In this document: piece after piece, positions 1 through 7,606 of the stretch
Layout: each line of letters starts with the position of its first letter
How positions within the stretch are numbered: position 1 is the stretch's first letter
Assembly (NCBI GenBank): GCA_018242205.1
Contig: JAFECJ010000041.1
Location: 1 to 37,122, forward strand
Source of the DNA: Pseudomonadota bacterium
GTDB taxonomy: Bacteria; Pseudomonadota; Alphaproteobacteria; Rhizobiales; Xanthobacteraceae
Direction: 5' to 3'
DNA: 37,122 nucleotides
Translations under genes and position numbers: made by a program
The notes under the pieces: generated by a model
The model's database searches: none
The model's input: only the letters and a program-made list of their open reading frames with translations
What the model was told of the DNA's origin: nothing

Positions 1-146
1 CGAAGACGGCCTGCCCGGGGCCGATCAAACAATACGGGCGATGACGCGTGTCTGCCGCCCTGCCCTCACATAGCGACCCTGCCGAAATGCGTTTGCTCAG
101 ACTCCCTGCCCGCGCGATAGTCGCGCCGCTGCCGGGAAACGCCTCA

Positions 147-1376
147 ATGACGGAACTGACCGAAGCGCCGCTGGCGCCGCGCGCCGACACAGCCTCGCCG
201 ACGGGGCTGATCGCGGCGGTCTGCGCCGCGCATTTCGTCTCGCACTACTACATCATCATCCTGGCGCCGCTGCTGCCCTTCGTGCGCGCCGATTACGGCG
301 TCAGCTACACCGAGATCGGTTTCGCCATCGCCACCTTCAACGTCGTGTCGGCGGCGCTGCAGACGCCGGCCGGCTTCCTGATCGACCGGGTCGGCGCCCG
401 TATGTCGCTGTTCTGGGGCCTGCTGCTCGGCGGCATCGCCTTCCTGCTGGCCGGTTTCGTGCATTCGTTCTGGTTCCTGGTGGCGATGTTCGCGGTCGCC
501 GGCGTCGGCAATACGGTCTATCACCCGGCCGATTACGCGCTGCTGTCGCAGCATGTGCGCGAGCAGCGCATCGGCCAGGCCTTTTCGTTGCATACCTTCG
601 GCGGCATGCTCGGCTCGGCGCTGGCGCCGCCGACGCTGCTGATGATGCAGGCGGTGTGGGGCTGGCGCGGCGCCTTTATCGGCGCCGGCATCGGCGGACT
701 GATCGTCGCCGCTACGGTGCTGATGGTGCGCGACCGGCCGCCGCTCACCGCCGCCCGACCGCGCGGCGACAATGGCGACGCCCCGGCAGGCCAGGCCGCC
801 GGGTTGCTGATGTCGCCGGCCATCCTGCTCAACCTCGTGTTCTTCGTGCTGCTGGCGGTGATGAACAGCGGCATGAACAATTATTCCGTGGTCGCGCTCG
901 GCGCGCTCGCCGGCACGCCGGTGCATCTCGCTAACACGGCGCTGACGTGCCTCTTGACCTTCTCCGCGATCGGCGTGCTGGCCGGCGGCCTGCTGGTGAC
1001 GCGCACCGCGCTGCACGCCGCCGTCGCCGGGCTCGGCCTTGTCGGCATGGTGGTGACCGCGGCGCTGATCGCGGCTTTCGACCTGCACGCCGTGCTGCTG
1101 ATCGCGGTGATGTCGGCCTTCGGCTTCTTCGCCGGTGTCATCGCGCCGTCGCGCGATATGATCGTGCGCGAGGCGACGCCGCCCGGCGCCTTCGGCCGAG
1201 TGTTCGGCTTCGTCACGACCGGCTTCAACCTCGGCGGCATCGTCGCCCCGATGCTGTTCGGCGCGCTGATGGACGCCGGGCAGCCGCGCTGGGTGTTCAT
1301 CGGCGTCGCGATCGCCGCGCTGATGGCGGTCGCCACCGTCATCACGGTGCCGAAACGGCCCCGGCCGCTGGCCTAA
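147..1376 (+). CDS. MFS transporter
   Basis: A 409-residue hydrophobic protein of the major facilitator superfamily, expected in the inner membrane with about 12 helices. The first helix begins near residue 17 and is followed by the family loop between helices 2 and 3, read here as GFLIDRVGARMS, matching the MFS pattern G-x-x-x-D-R-x-G-x-R. A charged central loop (roughly residues 195-220, rich in Arg, Asp and Pro) separates two six-helix halves. The substrate cannot be told from sequence. The frame is open from a GTG at 48, but I prefer the ATG at 147: it has GGGAAA upstream and gives normal family length, whereas the extra 33 residues look like untranslated sequence. It stands alone; the next gene is a tRNA. 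Confidence 0.85.
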   Translation: MTELTEAPLAPRADTASPTGLIAAVCAAHFVSHYYIIILAPLLPFVRADYGVSYTEIGFAIATFNVVSAALQTPAGFLIDRVGARMSLFWGLLLGGIAFLLAGFVHSFWFLVAMFAVAGVGNTVYHPADYALLSQHVREQRIGQAFSLHTFGGMLGSALAPPTLLMMQAVWGWRGAFIGAGIGGLIVAATVLMVRDRPPLTAARPRGDNGDAPAGQAAGLLMSPAILLNLVFFVLLAVMNSGMNNYSVVALGALAGTPVHLANTALTCLLTFSAIGVLAGGLLVTRTALHAAVAGLGLVGMVVTAALIAAFDLHAVLLIAVMSAFGFFAGVIAPSRDMIVREATPPGAFGRVFGFVTTGFNLGGIVAPMLFGALMDAGQPRWVFIGVAIAALMAVATVITVPKRPRPLA

Positions 1377-1520
1377 GCGCCTGGAAACATTAACCGAAGG
1401 GTGACGGCAAATCTTGGCGGCGGGGGCTTGTCAAATCAGCCGATTTGCCCCATGTGAGGGCCCGGCCAGCGCGGGTTTTGCCCGCGTCCGGCGGCCTCGC
1501 AAGGCCCCGCCGGCCCCTGC

Positions 1521-1594
1521 TGGGGAATGGTGTAACGGTAGCACAACAGACTCTGACTCTGTTTGTCTAGGTTCGAATCCTAGTTCCCCAGCCA
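1521..1594 (+). tRNA. tRNA-Gln (anticodon CTG)
   Basis: A complete cloverleaf. The acceptor stem TGGGGAA (1521-1527) pairs with TTCCCCA (1584-1590), followed by discriminator G and an encoded CCA (1592-1594). The anticodon stem ACAGA/TCTGT (1546-1550/1558-1562) encloses the loop CTCTGAC, placing the anticodon CTG at 1553-1555, which reads CAG. The T stem CTAGG/CCTAG (1567-1571/1579-1583) holds the TTCGAAT loop. Upstream, a weak -35-like TTGTCA (1428-1433) lies next to a 6-bp inverted repeat, CAAATC/GATTTG (1432-1447); I cannot say whether either is its promoter. Confidence 0.97.
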
Positions 1595-1794
1595 GCTTCT
1601 TTGCCCGGCCGCCCGCGCAGCGGGTTGCCCCACCCCCACCCATGCAGTAATCCGGGATGTCATCCCGTTCGGACCGCGCATTTTCAGGCGGTTCAATGCG
1701 CGGCATCGACCGAGCGGCCCCGATGTTCGCGCCCGCTGCGCCCATCGCGACCGACCGGCCTTGCCGCAACACGGAGTGATACGCCGGGGGCGGC

Positions 1795-3606
1795 GTGCAT
1801 GATGGATTTCAAGAGATGGTTTCACGCAACGGCAGTATCGGCCTTTTCGGATTGTCCATTCTCGCGCTGATCGTCGGCGTCGTGACCGGCCTCGGCGCCG
1901 TCGCTTTCCGCGCCATCATCGCCTTGATCCACAACATCAGTTTTCTCGGCGTCCTTTCCTTTCAGTACGACTCCAATCAGTTCACCCCGCCGAGCCCCTG
2001 GGGCGCGCTCATCATTCTGGTGCCGGTGATCGGCGGCCTCATCGTCGTTTTCCTGGTCAACAATTTCGCGCCGGAAGCGCGCGGTCACGGCGTGCCGGAG
2101 GTGCTCGACGCCATCTACTACAAGGAAGGCAAGATCCGCCCGGTGGTCGCCGCCATCAAGACCATCGCCTCGGCCTTCTCCATCGGCACCGGCGCCGCGG
2201 TCGGCCGCGAGGGTCCGATCATTCAGATCGGCTCGACGCTCGGTTCGACGCTGGGCCAGTTCATCACCGTCGGGCCGTGGCAGCGCATCACCTTGGTCGC
2301 GGCCGGGGCCGGCGCCGGCATCGCGGCGACCTTCAATACGCCGATCGGCGGCGTCATGTTCGCCATCGAACTGATGCTGCCCGAGATCAGCGCCCGCACC
2401 TTCCTGCCGGTCGCGCTGGCGACCGGCGCCGCGACCTATATCGGCCGCATCTTCCTCGGCATCGCGCCGGCCTTCCACGTGCCGTCGACCATGATCCTCA
2501 ACGGCCAGCACCCGCCGGTCCTGGCGCTCGTCCTGTTCGCACTGCTCGGCGCCATCATCGGGCTCGCCGCGACCTTGTTCATCCGCACGCTGGTCCTGGC
2601 CGAGGACACCTTTCCGAAGATCGCAAACCCTTATCTACGCCACGTCGTCGGCATGCTGATGGTCGGCGGGCTGATGTATGCCCTGCTCGTCACCCAGGGG
2701 CACTACTACATCGAAGGCGTCGGCTACGCGACGATCCAGGCGATCCTGCAGAACAATATCGTCGGCGTCACGCTGCTGCTCGGGCTGTTCTTCGGCAAAT
2801 TGTTCGCGACCACGGTCAGCCTCGGCTCCGGCGCGTCCGGCGGCATCTTCTCGCCGTCGCTGTTCATGGGCGCGACGCTGGGCGGCGCCTTCGGCGCCGT
2901 CGTCACGATGATCCATCCGGTGCACGGCATCGACATCGTCACCTGCGCCATCATCGGCATGGCGGCGATGGTCGGCGGCGGCACCGGCGCGGCGATGACC
3001 GCGGTGGTGATGATCTTCGAGATGACGCGCGATTATGAGATCATCATGCCGATCATCATCGCCGTCGCGGTGGCGATCGGCGTACGCCGGCTCCTGTCGC
3101 GCGAGAACATCTATACCATCAAGCTGGTGTCGCGCGGCCATCTCATCCCGAAGGCGCTGCACGCCAACATGTTCCTGGTGCGTCACGCCGAAGAGGTCAT
3201 GGATCGCGACGTGCTGACGCTGCCGGAAGACACCGATTTCGCCAAATTCCTGCGCGAAACCAAAGGCGGCGGCTTCCGCCACGTCGTGGTGACGCGGAAC
3301 GATCGCATCGTCGGCGTGCTGCGCGTCAACACCGAATTGCGGCTCGGCATGGAAGGCCAGTATGCCGGCGTCCGGCTCGGCGACATCGCGCAAAAGAACT
3401 TCACTGTCTGTCGCGCGCCGGATGTGGTGTTCGACGTGGTCGAGCGCATGTGGCAACGCGGCGCCAGCCTGTCGATCGTCACCAAGCACGCCGGCCGCAT
3501 TCCGCGCGGCCGGCACGTCGTCGGCATGATTTCCAAGGAGCACATCGCCGACTCGGTTGCCGACAGCATTCGGCCCTACGGCACCGAGGCGCGCGGCCCG
3601 GTGTGA
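1795..3606 (+). CDS. CLC-family chloride channel/transporter with C-terminal CBS pair
   Basis: A 603-residue CLC membrane protein. The family signatures are in order: GHGVP (97-101, equivalent to GSGIP), GREGP (137-141, containing the external gating glutamate, E139) and GIFSP (350-354). About residues 466-590 form a cytoplasmic CBS-domain pair, a usual site for nucleotide or ionic control. Two positions differ from the classic E. coli H+/Cl- exchanger: the central chloride-binding serine is His98, and the residue matching the internal proton glutamate E203 is Leu193 (in AIELM). Loss of that glutamate is typical of CLC channels, so the transport mode is uncertain. The start is a GTG at 1795 with GGGGG a few bases upstream; an in-frame ATG at 1816 is an alternative. 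It is monocistronic. Confidence 0.9.
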   Translation: MHDGFQEMVSRNGSIGLFGLSILALIVGVVTGLGAVAFRAIIALIHNISFLGVLSFQYDSNQFTPPSPWGALIILVPVIGGLIVVFLVNNFAPEARGHGVPEVLDAIYYKEGKIRPVVAAIKTIASAFSIGTGAAVGREGPIIQIGSTLGSTLGQFITVGPWQRITLVAAGAGAGIAATFNTPIGGVMFAIELMLPEISARTFLPVALATGAATYIGRIFLGIAPAFHVPSTMILNGQHPPVLALVLFALLGAIIGLAATLFIRTLVLAEDTFPKIANPYLRHVVGMLMVGGLMYALLVTQGHYYIEGVGYATIQAILQNNIVGVTLLLGLFFGKLFATTVSLGSGASGGIFSPSLFMGATLGGAFGAVVTMIHPVHGIDIVTCAIIGMAAMVGGGTGAAMTAVVMIFEMTRDYEIIMPIIIAVAVAIGVRRLLSRENIYTIKLVSRGHLIPKALHANMFLVRHAEEVMDRDVLTLPEDTDFAKFLRETKGGGFRHVVVTRNDRIVGVLRVNTELRLGMEGQYAGVRLGDIAQKNFTVCRAPDVVFDVVERMWQRGASLSIVTKHAGRIPRGRHVVGMISKEHIADSVADSIRPYGTEARGPV

Positions 3607-3628
3607 CAGGCTGATCGCGTGCAAAAAA

Positions 3629-3650
3629 GGCGCCGGTCGAAACCGGCGCC
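3629..3650 (-). terminator. Rho-independent terminator of the DUF992 gene
   Basis: GGCGCCGGT and ACCGGCGCC form a perfect 9-bp GC-rich stem with a four-base loop. Read on the minus strand the hairpin is followed by a run of six T (3628-3623), as expected for intrinsic termination of the minus-strand DUF992 gene that ends at 3677. The same stem may also slow plus-strand transcription from the CLC gene. Confidence 0.8.
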
Positions 3651-3676
3651 CTGCTCTCAAGAAATATCGATTGCGC

Positions 3677-4162
3677 TTAACGCGCCGGCTGCAACGTCAG
3701 GCCCGACACGCCGACCGCCAGATTGAGGCCGGTCTGACCCTGCACGGACACCGGCTGCAGCGTCACCGTGCGGTTGGAGCCGCCAACCAGCACATTGGCG
3801 CCTGCGCCGACGCCGACGGTCGCTTCCGCACTGGCGCCGCCATAGCTGCCGGCCAGGGCGCCGTATTTGCGGCTGCTCGGCGCGAACACCGACCACACCA
3901 TCTCGCCGCCCGAGGTGGCGCCGATGTCGAGGCCGAACTTGGTAATCGAGCCGGTATAGACCTCCTTCGGCGCGTTCGGGGCCGAGGGCGTGAACAGGCA
4001 GGTCACTTGTTTCTTCGAAGCGATGATCATGCCGATGCCGCCGGAAATATCGCAGGTCAGTGCACCCACTTTGGTGCGGTCCTGATGCGTCTGCGCCGTG
4101 GCCGGCACGGCGATGGCGCCCGCAATCGATAAGGCAGCGAGTGCGGCCAAGGGCTTCTTCAT
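3677..4162 (-). CDS. DUF992 secreted protein
   Basis: A 161-residue exported protein of family DUF992, common in Hyphomicrobiales and of unknown function. Residues 1-23 are a Sec signal peptide ending in ATA. The mature part shows the family pattern: VGALTCDISGGIG near 32-44, a second cysteine in TCLF and KFGLDIGATSGG in the middle, then a Gly-rich second half ending in a short hydrophobic strand. The two cysteines could form a disulfide in the periplasm. The ATG at 4162 has a good ribosome site (AGAGGAGA). An exact sigma-EcfG-type promoter lies just upstream (4198-4222) and a strong terminator follows the stop, so it is a single-gene unit probably under general stress control. Confidence 0.88.
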   Translation of the reverse strand: MKKPLAALAALSIAGAIAVPATAQTHQDRTKVGALTCDISGGIGMIIASKKQVTCLFTPSAPNAPKEVYTGSITKFGLDIGATSGGEMVWSVFAPSSRKYGALAGSYGGASAEATVGVGAGANVLVGGSNRTVTLQPVSVQGQTGLNLAVGVSGLTLQPAR

Positions 4163-4197
4163 ACCAGTCTCCTCTCGTCAGGGAAGGTCCATAGCAT

Positions 4198-4222
4198 AAC
4201 GCTGCGCGTCGATGCAGGTTCC
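4198..4222 (-). promoter_or_regulatory. Sigma-EcfG-type promoter of the DUF992 gene
   Basis: On the minus strand, GGAAC (4222-4218), a 16-base spacer and CGTT (4201-4198) match the consensus for the alphaproteobacterial general stress sigma factor exactly. The -10 element lies 36 bases before the DUF992 start codon, leaving a short leader of about 30 bases that carries the Shine-Dalgarno site. The ecfG gene itself lies 2.5 kb away. Promoter activity is inferred from the motif and its position. Confidence 0.75.
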
Positions 4223-4229
4223 CCGCGCC

Positions 4230-5354
4230 TCAGCGCCCGGCCACGATCTGGCTCGCCGGGATCACGACACGACAGTGCAGGCCTTCCGGCTCGAACATCA
4301 GGTCGACCTTGGCGTCGAGCGCCCGGCTTAGGTTGGTTTCGATCACGGTGCTGCCGAAGCCGCGCTTGCGCCGGGGCCGCACGCGCGGACCGAATTGCTC
4401 ACGCCAATCCAATTCAATGCCGTCATTGGGGCCGGCACGCCATTCGACGGAAACGCGCCCTTCGGGTACCGACAGCGCGCCAAAGCGCGCGGCATTGGCG
4501 CTCAATTCATGGATCGCAAGCCCGAGGTTCTGGGCCGCCTCGGGCTTGAGCGCCACCTCGGGGCCATCCATCGTCACCTGTGAAACGCCGTCGAGATAGA
4601 CCGACAACTGCGACCGCACCAGTTCATTGAGCGATGCGCCGTGCCAGCTTTCGCGCACCAGAAGATCGTGCGACGCGGCCAGCGCCTGCAGGCGGTTGCC
4701 GAACTGCCGGAGAAAAGCGTCGATGGAGCCGGCGTGACGCGCGGTCTGCCGGGCCATCGCCTGGATCACGGCGAGCAGGTTCTTGGAGCGGTGCGTAAGT
4801 TCGCGAAGCAGCAGGCGCAAATGCGCCTCGCCTTCCTTGCGCTCGGTAACGTCGACCGAGGCGCAGGTCAGCCCGACGATATCACCCGCCTCGTTGTGCA
4901 GCGGTTCGATGTGCAGATCATGCCAGCGTAAGCCGACGCCTTCGGGGATCGAAAACTCTGTGCGGCGAGGCTGCCCGCTGGTAAGCGCCTCGTGCTTGAT
5001 GGCAACGACCGAAGCGCGGATCTCCGCCGGCAGCACATCCTCGTCGGTGCGGCCGAGCAGGTCTGCGATCGAGTGCCCCAGCATCGGATGGCTGATCGAT
5101 GTGAAATGCAGGTTGCGATCCTGCGTGTAGACGACAACCTGAGAGCCGCGCAGTGCCGTTTCATAACGGGCGAACCGTGCCCGCAGCAGATTGAGCTCTA
5201 TAGCTTGCGCGCTGACCTGCGCTTCGAGCCGTCGACACTCATCCTGCAGTTGGGTCAACTGGAGACTGCCAGGCGTGGCGCTCCCCGGCGGCGTCCCGTT
5301 TCGCATCAGAACTTGTCCATTATCCGCGCCCCCGTTTCCGATAAGTAACCGCAC
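4230..5354 (-). CDS. PAS-domain HWE-family sensor histidine kinase
   Basis: A 374-residue soluble sensor kinase of the HWE class, the class that phosphorylates PhyR in the general stress response. No membrane segment is visible, so it is probably cytoplasmic. Residues 30-65 look like a coiled coil and about 68-172 form a PAS domain ending in the VDVTER linker. The dimerisation helix carries the phospho-acceptor His188 in ELTHRSKN. The ATP-binding domain has the N-box HELSANAARFGALS (282-295) and the class-defining W-x-E (W317, E319). The longest frame begins with GTG at 5354; an ATG at 5306 (residue 17) is also possible, and neither has a strong ribosome site. It follows phyR in the same direction after 144 bases, which suggests that it feeds this GSR switch. 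Confidence 0.88.
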   Translation of the reverse strand: MRLLIGNGGADNGQVLMRNGTPPGSATPGSLQLTQLQDECRRLEAQVSAQAIELNLLRARFARYETALRGSQVVVYTQDRNLHFTSISHPMLGHSIADLLGRTDEDVLPAEIRASVVAIKHEALTSGQPRRTEFSIPEGVGLRWHDLHIEPLHNEAGDIVGLTCASVDVTERKEGEAHLRLLLRELTHRSKNLLAVIQAMARQTARHAGSIDAFLRQFGNRLQALAASHDLLVRESWHGASLNELVRSQLSVYLDGVSQVTMDGPEVALKPEAAQNLGLAIHELSANAARFGALSVPEGRVSVEWRAGPNDGIELDWREQFGPRVRPRRKRGFGSTVIETNLSRALDAKVDLMFEPEGLHCRVVIPASQIVAGR

Positions 5355-5381
5355 GGCATCATATGGCCGCCGTTACCGCGG

Positions 5382-5404
5382 CCGGCCCGCGACTCGCGGG
5401 CCGG
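5382..5404. repeat. Perfect 10-bp hairpin between phyR and the HWE kinase gene
   Basis: CCGGCCCGCG and CGCGGGCCGG pair perfectly around a three-base loop. There is no T-run on either side. The position, after the phyR stop and before the kinase start on the minus strand, fits an attenuator, a factor-assisted terminator or an mRNA-stabilising stem. Confidence 0.45.
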
Positions 5405-5498
5405 ACTGCACCTGAGAACCCCCGTCTCATCAGGCAATTGGCAAATACTAACTTGCCTTCCGCTCTTTTCGTTTCGCGTTGCGCGCAAAAAACAGCGC

Positions 5499-6248
5499 CT
5501 AGCTCAGGACCGCCGACACCGTCGCCGGTTGGAAAGGCTTGGCAATCAAGAACGCCGGTTCGGGCCGCTCGCCGGTCAGGAAGCGCTCCGGATACGCCGT
5601 GATGAAGATCACCGGCACCTCGAACAAGCGGAGCATCTCGTTGACAGCATCCAGGCCGGAACTGCCGTCGGCGAGCTGGATATCGGCGAGAATGACGCCC
5701 GGCTGTTTGGTCCGCGCCAGCGCCACCGCTTCGCTGTGGGTTCGGGCGACGCCAAGCACATTGTGGCCGAGACCTTCGACCAGCGCCTCCAGATCGAGCG
5801 CGATGAAAGTCTCGTCCTCGATGATCAGCACGTCGGTGGCGATCTCGGCGGCCAGTTCGCGGCCGGACTGATCGACCAACTCGCGCAGCTGCGGCACGTC
5901 GATGTCGAGCACCTTGGCGGCTTCGTCTTCCGACAAGCCCTCGAGCGCAATCAGCAGGAATGCCTGGCGCGGCAGCGGCGCGATCTGCGACAGGTGCCGT
6001 TCGACCGGCTGATGGCTGGCGCTGAGCCCCGGCTCGGTATTGACGCCGACCGAATTCCAGATGGTGGTGAAGAGCCGGTAAAGGCCGACCCGGGTCGAGG
6101 CGCCATTATCCAGGACGCTCGGGTCTTGGACCAGCGCCTCAAGCGTCGCCGCCACATAGGCGTCGCCCGACTGCTGACTGCCGGTCAGAGCCCGGGCATA
6201 GCGCCGCAGATATGGCACGTGCTGCGCAACTATCTGAGATATCGACAA
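5499..6248 (-). CDS. phyR: PhyR, anti-anti-sigma response regulator of the general stress response
   Basis: A 249-residue cytoplasmic regulator. Residues 1-135 resemble an ECF sigma factor without DNA-binding ability, and residues 138-249 are a receiver domain. When phosphorylated, the sigma-like part binds the anti-sigma factor NepR and frees EcfG. The receiver shows the acidic pair in IIEDE (142-146), the acceptor Asp189 in ILADIQLADG, Thr217 and Lys237. The stretch from ITAYPERFLTG to IAKPF is a PhyR hallmark. The start is a TTG at 6248 just after GGGAGGGA; an in-frame stop lies upstream with no ATG between. The protein ends at TVSAVLS, a few residues before the usual final helix is complete. 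It is transcribed divergently from nepR-ecfG, with an EcfG-type promoter in front. Confidence 0.93.
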   Translation of the reverse strand: MSISQIVAQHVPYLRRYARALTGSQQSGDAYVAATLEALVQDPSVLDNGASTRVGLYRLFTTIWNSVGVNTEPGLSASHQPVERHLSQIAPLPRQAFLLIALEGLSEDEAAKVLDIDVPQLRELVDQSGRELAAEIATDVLIIEDETFIALDLEALVEGLGHNVLGVARTHSEAVALARTKQPGVILADIQLADGSSGLDAVNEMLRLFEVPVIFITAYPERFLTGERPEPAFLIAKPFQPATVSAVLS

Positions 6249-6328
6249 GAATCCCTCCCGAAACGGACATGCCCCCGAAGTGCAGGCGGACTAATCGCTG
6301 CCTGAACCATAAGGACTCACGGTGCCTA

Positions 6329-6353
6329 AACGACCCCGCCGCCAAAAAGTTCC
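6329..6353 (-). promoter_or_regulatory. Sigma-EcfG-type promoter of phyR
   Basis: On the minus strand GGAAC (6353-6349), a T-rich 16-base spacer and CGTT (6332-6329) match the general stress consensus exactly. The -10 element is about 80 bases upstream of the phyR TTG start. This would place phyR under the sigma factor it releases, a positive feedback known from other GSR loci. Confidence 0.82.
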
Positions 6354-6378
6354 ATGAAAAAAAGTTCCCGGAAGGGCT

Positions 6379-6403
6379 GGAACCAATCCCGGACCGGCGG
6401 GTT
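6379..6403 (+). promoter_or_regulatory. Near-consensus sigma-EcfG-type promoter of nepR-ecfG
   Basis: GGAAC (6379-6383), 16 bases, then GGTT (6400-6403): one mismatch from the CGTT -10 consensus. It points towards nepR and lies about 70 bases before its likely start. Autoregulation of nepR-ecfG is usual in this system, but the mismatch makes this a tentative call. Confidence 0.4.
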
Positions 6404-6470
6404 CATGACGATAACGGGGGGAACCCGTGCGGCCTCCGGGCTGCGGGTTATGGATTTCGGGGCCGATGAG

Positions 6471-6701
6471 ATGACGAACAATCGCGACAAAGCCGTGGGA
6501 CAAGAAAAGCCAATGGACTCTGGGGCCGCACGAACCAGGAAGAACGACGTGAAACCAGCCAAGCTCGGGCGTGAAGTTCAGGCGCGCCTCGGCCAGCAAC
6601 TGCGCGCCGTCTATGACGACGTGGTCAATCAGGGCGTTCCCGACCGCTTCGTCGATCTGCTCAAACAGCTCGACACCAAAGACAATAAGGACACGCCGTA
6701 A
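6471..6701 (+). CDS. nepR: NepR, anti-sigma factor of the general stress response
   Basis: A small 76-residue protein with a disordered, charged N-terminal part and the conserved NepR core, LGQQLRAVYDDVVNQ followed by VPDRFVDLL (about residues 40-65), which forms the two helices that hold either EcfG or phosphorylated PhyR. In resting cells it keeps the sigma factor inactive. The frame is open from 6354, but family length favours a later start. I use the ATG at 6471, with GGGG about 8 bases upstream; ATGs at 6450 and 6513 are alternatives. Its stop codon is one base before the ecfG start, so the two are co-transcribed, as in other Alphaproteobacteria. Confidence 0.9.
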   Translation: MTNNRDKAVGQEKPMDSGAARTRKNDVKPAKLGREVQARLGQQLRAVYDDVVNQGVPDRFVDLLKQLDTKDNKDTP

Positions 6702-6702
6702 T

Positions 6703-7248
6703 ATGCCAATCGACGACGCCGTCCGACAACAGATTCTCGATACCATTCCGAGCCTTCGCGCTTTCGCGATCTCGCTGTCCGGCAATGTCGATCGCGCCGA
6801 TGACCTGGTTCAGGAGACCATGGTCCGGGCGATCGCCAACATCGACTCGTTCCAGCCCGGCACCAACATGTCGGCGTGGCTATTCACAATTCTCCGCAAT
6901 CATTTCCGCTCGGAATATCGCAAACGCCGGCGCGAAGTGGAGGATGCCGACGGCCATTACGCCGACTCGTTGAAGTCGCAGCCCGAGCAGCACGGTCACA
7001 TGGAATTCCGTGAATTCCGCCAGGCACTGGCGCAACTGCCGTCCGACCAGCGCGAGGCTCTCATCCTGGTCGGCGCCTCCGGCTTCTCTTACGAGGAGGC
7101 GGCGCACATCTGCGATTGCGCGGTCGGCACTATCAAGTCGCGCGTCAACCGGGCGCGCAACCGGCTTGCGGAGATCCTGCACGTCCGCGACGGCGAGGAT
7201 TTCGGACCGGACGAGCAAACCCGAGCCGTGCTCGCAGGTAGTAAATAG
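6703..7248 (+). CDS. ecfG: EcfG-family general stress sigma factor
   Basis: A 181-residue ECF sigma factor of the EcfG (ECF15) class. Region 2 covers about residues 10-75, with DDLVQETMVRA in the core-binding part and TNMSAWLFTILRNHFRSEYRKRRRE in the -10 recognition part. Region 4 covers about 103-155, with LPSDQREALILVG and the helix-turn-helix AAHICDCAVGTIKSRVNRAR, which reads the GGAAC -35 element. The ATG at 6703 is set by NepR coupling and by AAGGA upstream. A strong terminator follows. Together with nepR, phyR and the HWE kinase it makes a complete partner-switching circuit. Confidence 0.93.
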   Translation: MPIDDAVRQQILDTIPSLRAFAISLSGNVDRADDLVQETMVRAIANIDSFQPGTNMSAWLFTILRNHFRSEYRKRRREVEDADGHYADSLKSQPEQHGHMEFREFRQALAQLPSDQREALILVGASGFSYEEAAHICDCAVGTIKSRVNRARNRLAEILHVRDGEDFGPDEQTRAVLAGSK

Positions 7249-7273
7249 CGCTTAACAGAAAAGTGTGAATGGC

Positions 7274-7310
7274 AAGAGGGCGGCCGACAAAGCCGCCCTC
7301 TTCGCTTTTT
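7274..7310 (+). terminator. Rho-independent terminator of nepR-ecfG
   Basis: AAGAGGGCGGC (7274-7284) and GCCGCCCTCTT (7292-7302) form an 11-bp stem with a 7-base loop, followed closely by five T (7306-7310). It lies 25 bases after the ecfG stop. Confidence 0.88.
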
Positions 7311-7339
7311 GGCCTAACCAAACGCCGGCGCCAATAAGA

Positions 7340-7370
7340 AAGCCCGCGCGATCCGTGATCGCGCGGGCTT
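7340..7370 (-). terminator. Rho-independent terminator of the DUF1328 gene
   Basis: AAGCCCGCGCGATC (7340-7353) and GATCGCGCGGGCTT (7357-7370) pair over 14 bp around a three-base loop. Read on the minus strand it is followed by TTTCTTATT, fitting termination of the minus-strand DUF1328 gene ending at 7393. It sits back to back with the ecfG terminator. Confidence 0.78.
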
Positions 7371-7392
7371 CCGTTTCAAGTGTTGGTCGCGC

Positions 7393-7572
7393 TCAAGGCA
7401 CGGTCGGCGACCGGCCGCGCATCAGGTGCACCACCGCCGAAATGGCGAACAACACCAACGCGACGAAGAACACGATCTTGGCCGCCTCGACCGCGACACC
7501 GGCGATGCCGCCAAAGCCGAGAACCGCCGCGATCAGCGCGATAATGAGGAACGTAATTGCCCATCCGATCAT
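7393..7572 (-). CDS. DUF1328 small membrane protein
   Basis: A 59-residue protein made almost entirely of two hydrophobic helices: residues 3-27, beginning MIGWAITFLIIALIAAVLGF, and about 30-50. This matches family DUF1328 (YtjA-like), small inner-membrane proteins of unknown function that are often stress-induced. The frame extends upstream to 7734, but the ATG at 7572 starts the family homology and has a strong GGAGG site 7 bases before it. An exact EcfG-type promoter lies 35 bases upstream, and the gene ends in its own terminator. It sits between ecfG and ku. Confidence 0.88.
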   Translation of the reverse strand: MIGWAITFLIIALIAAVLGFGGIAGVAVEAAKIVFFVALVLFAISAVVHLMRGRSPTVP

Positions 7573-7606
7573 GGATTGCCTCCGTAACCAGTGATTGTTC
7601 CAAACC

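Noticed and set aside
1601..1794. Short frames between tRNA-Gln and the CLC gene
   Set aside because: They lack ribosome sites and family similarity and overlap each other on both strands.
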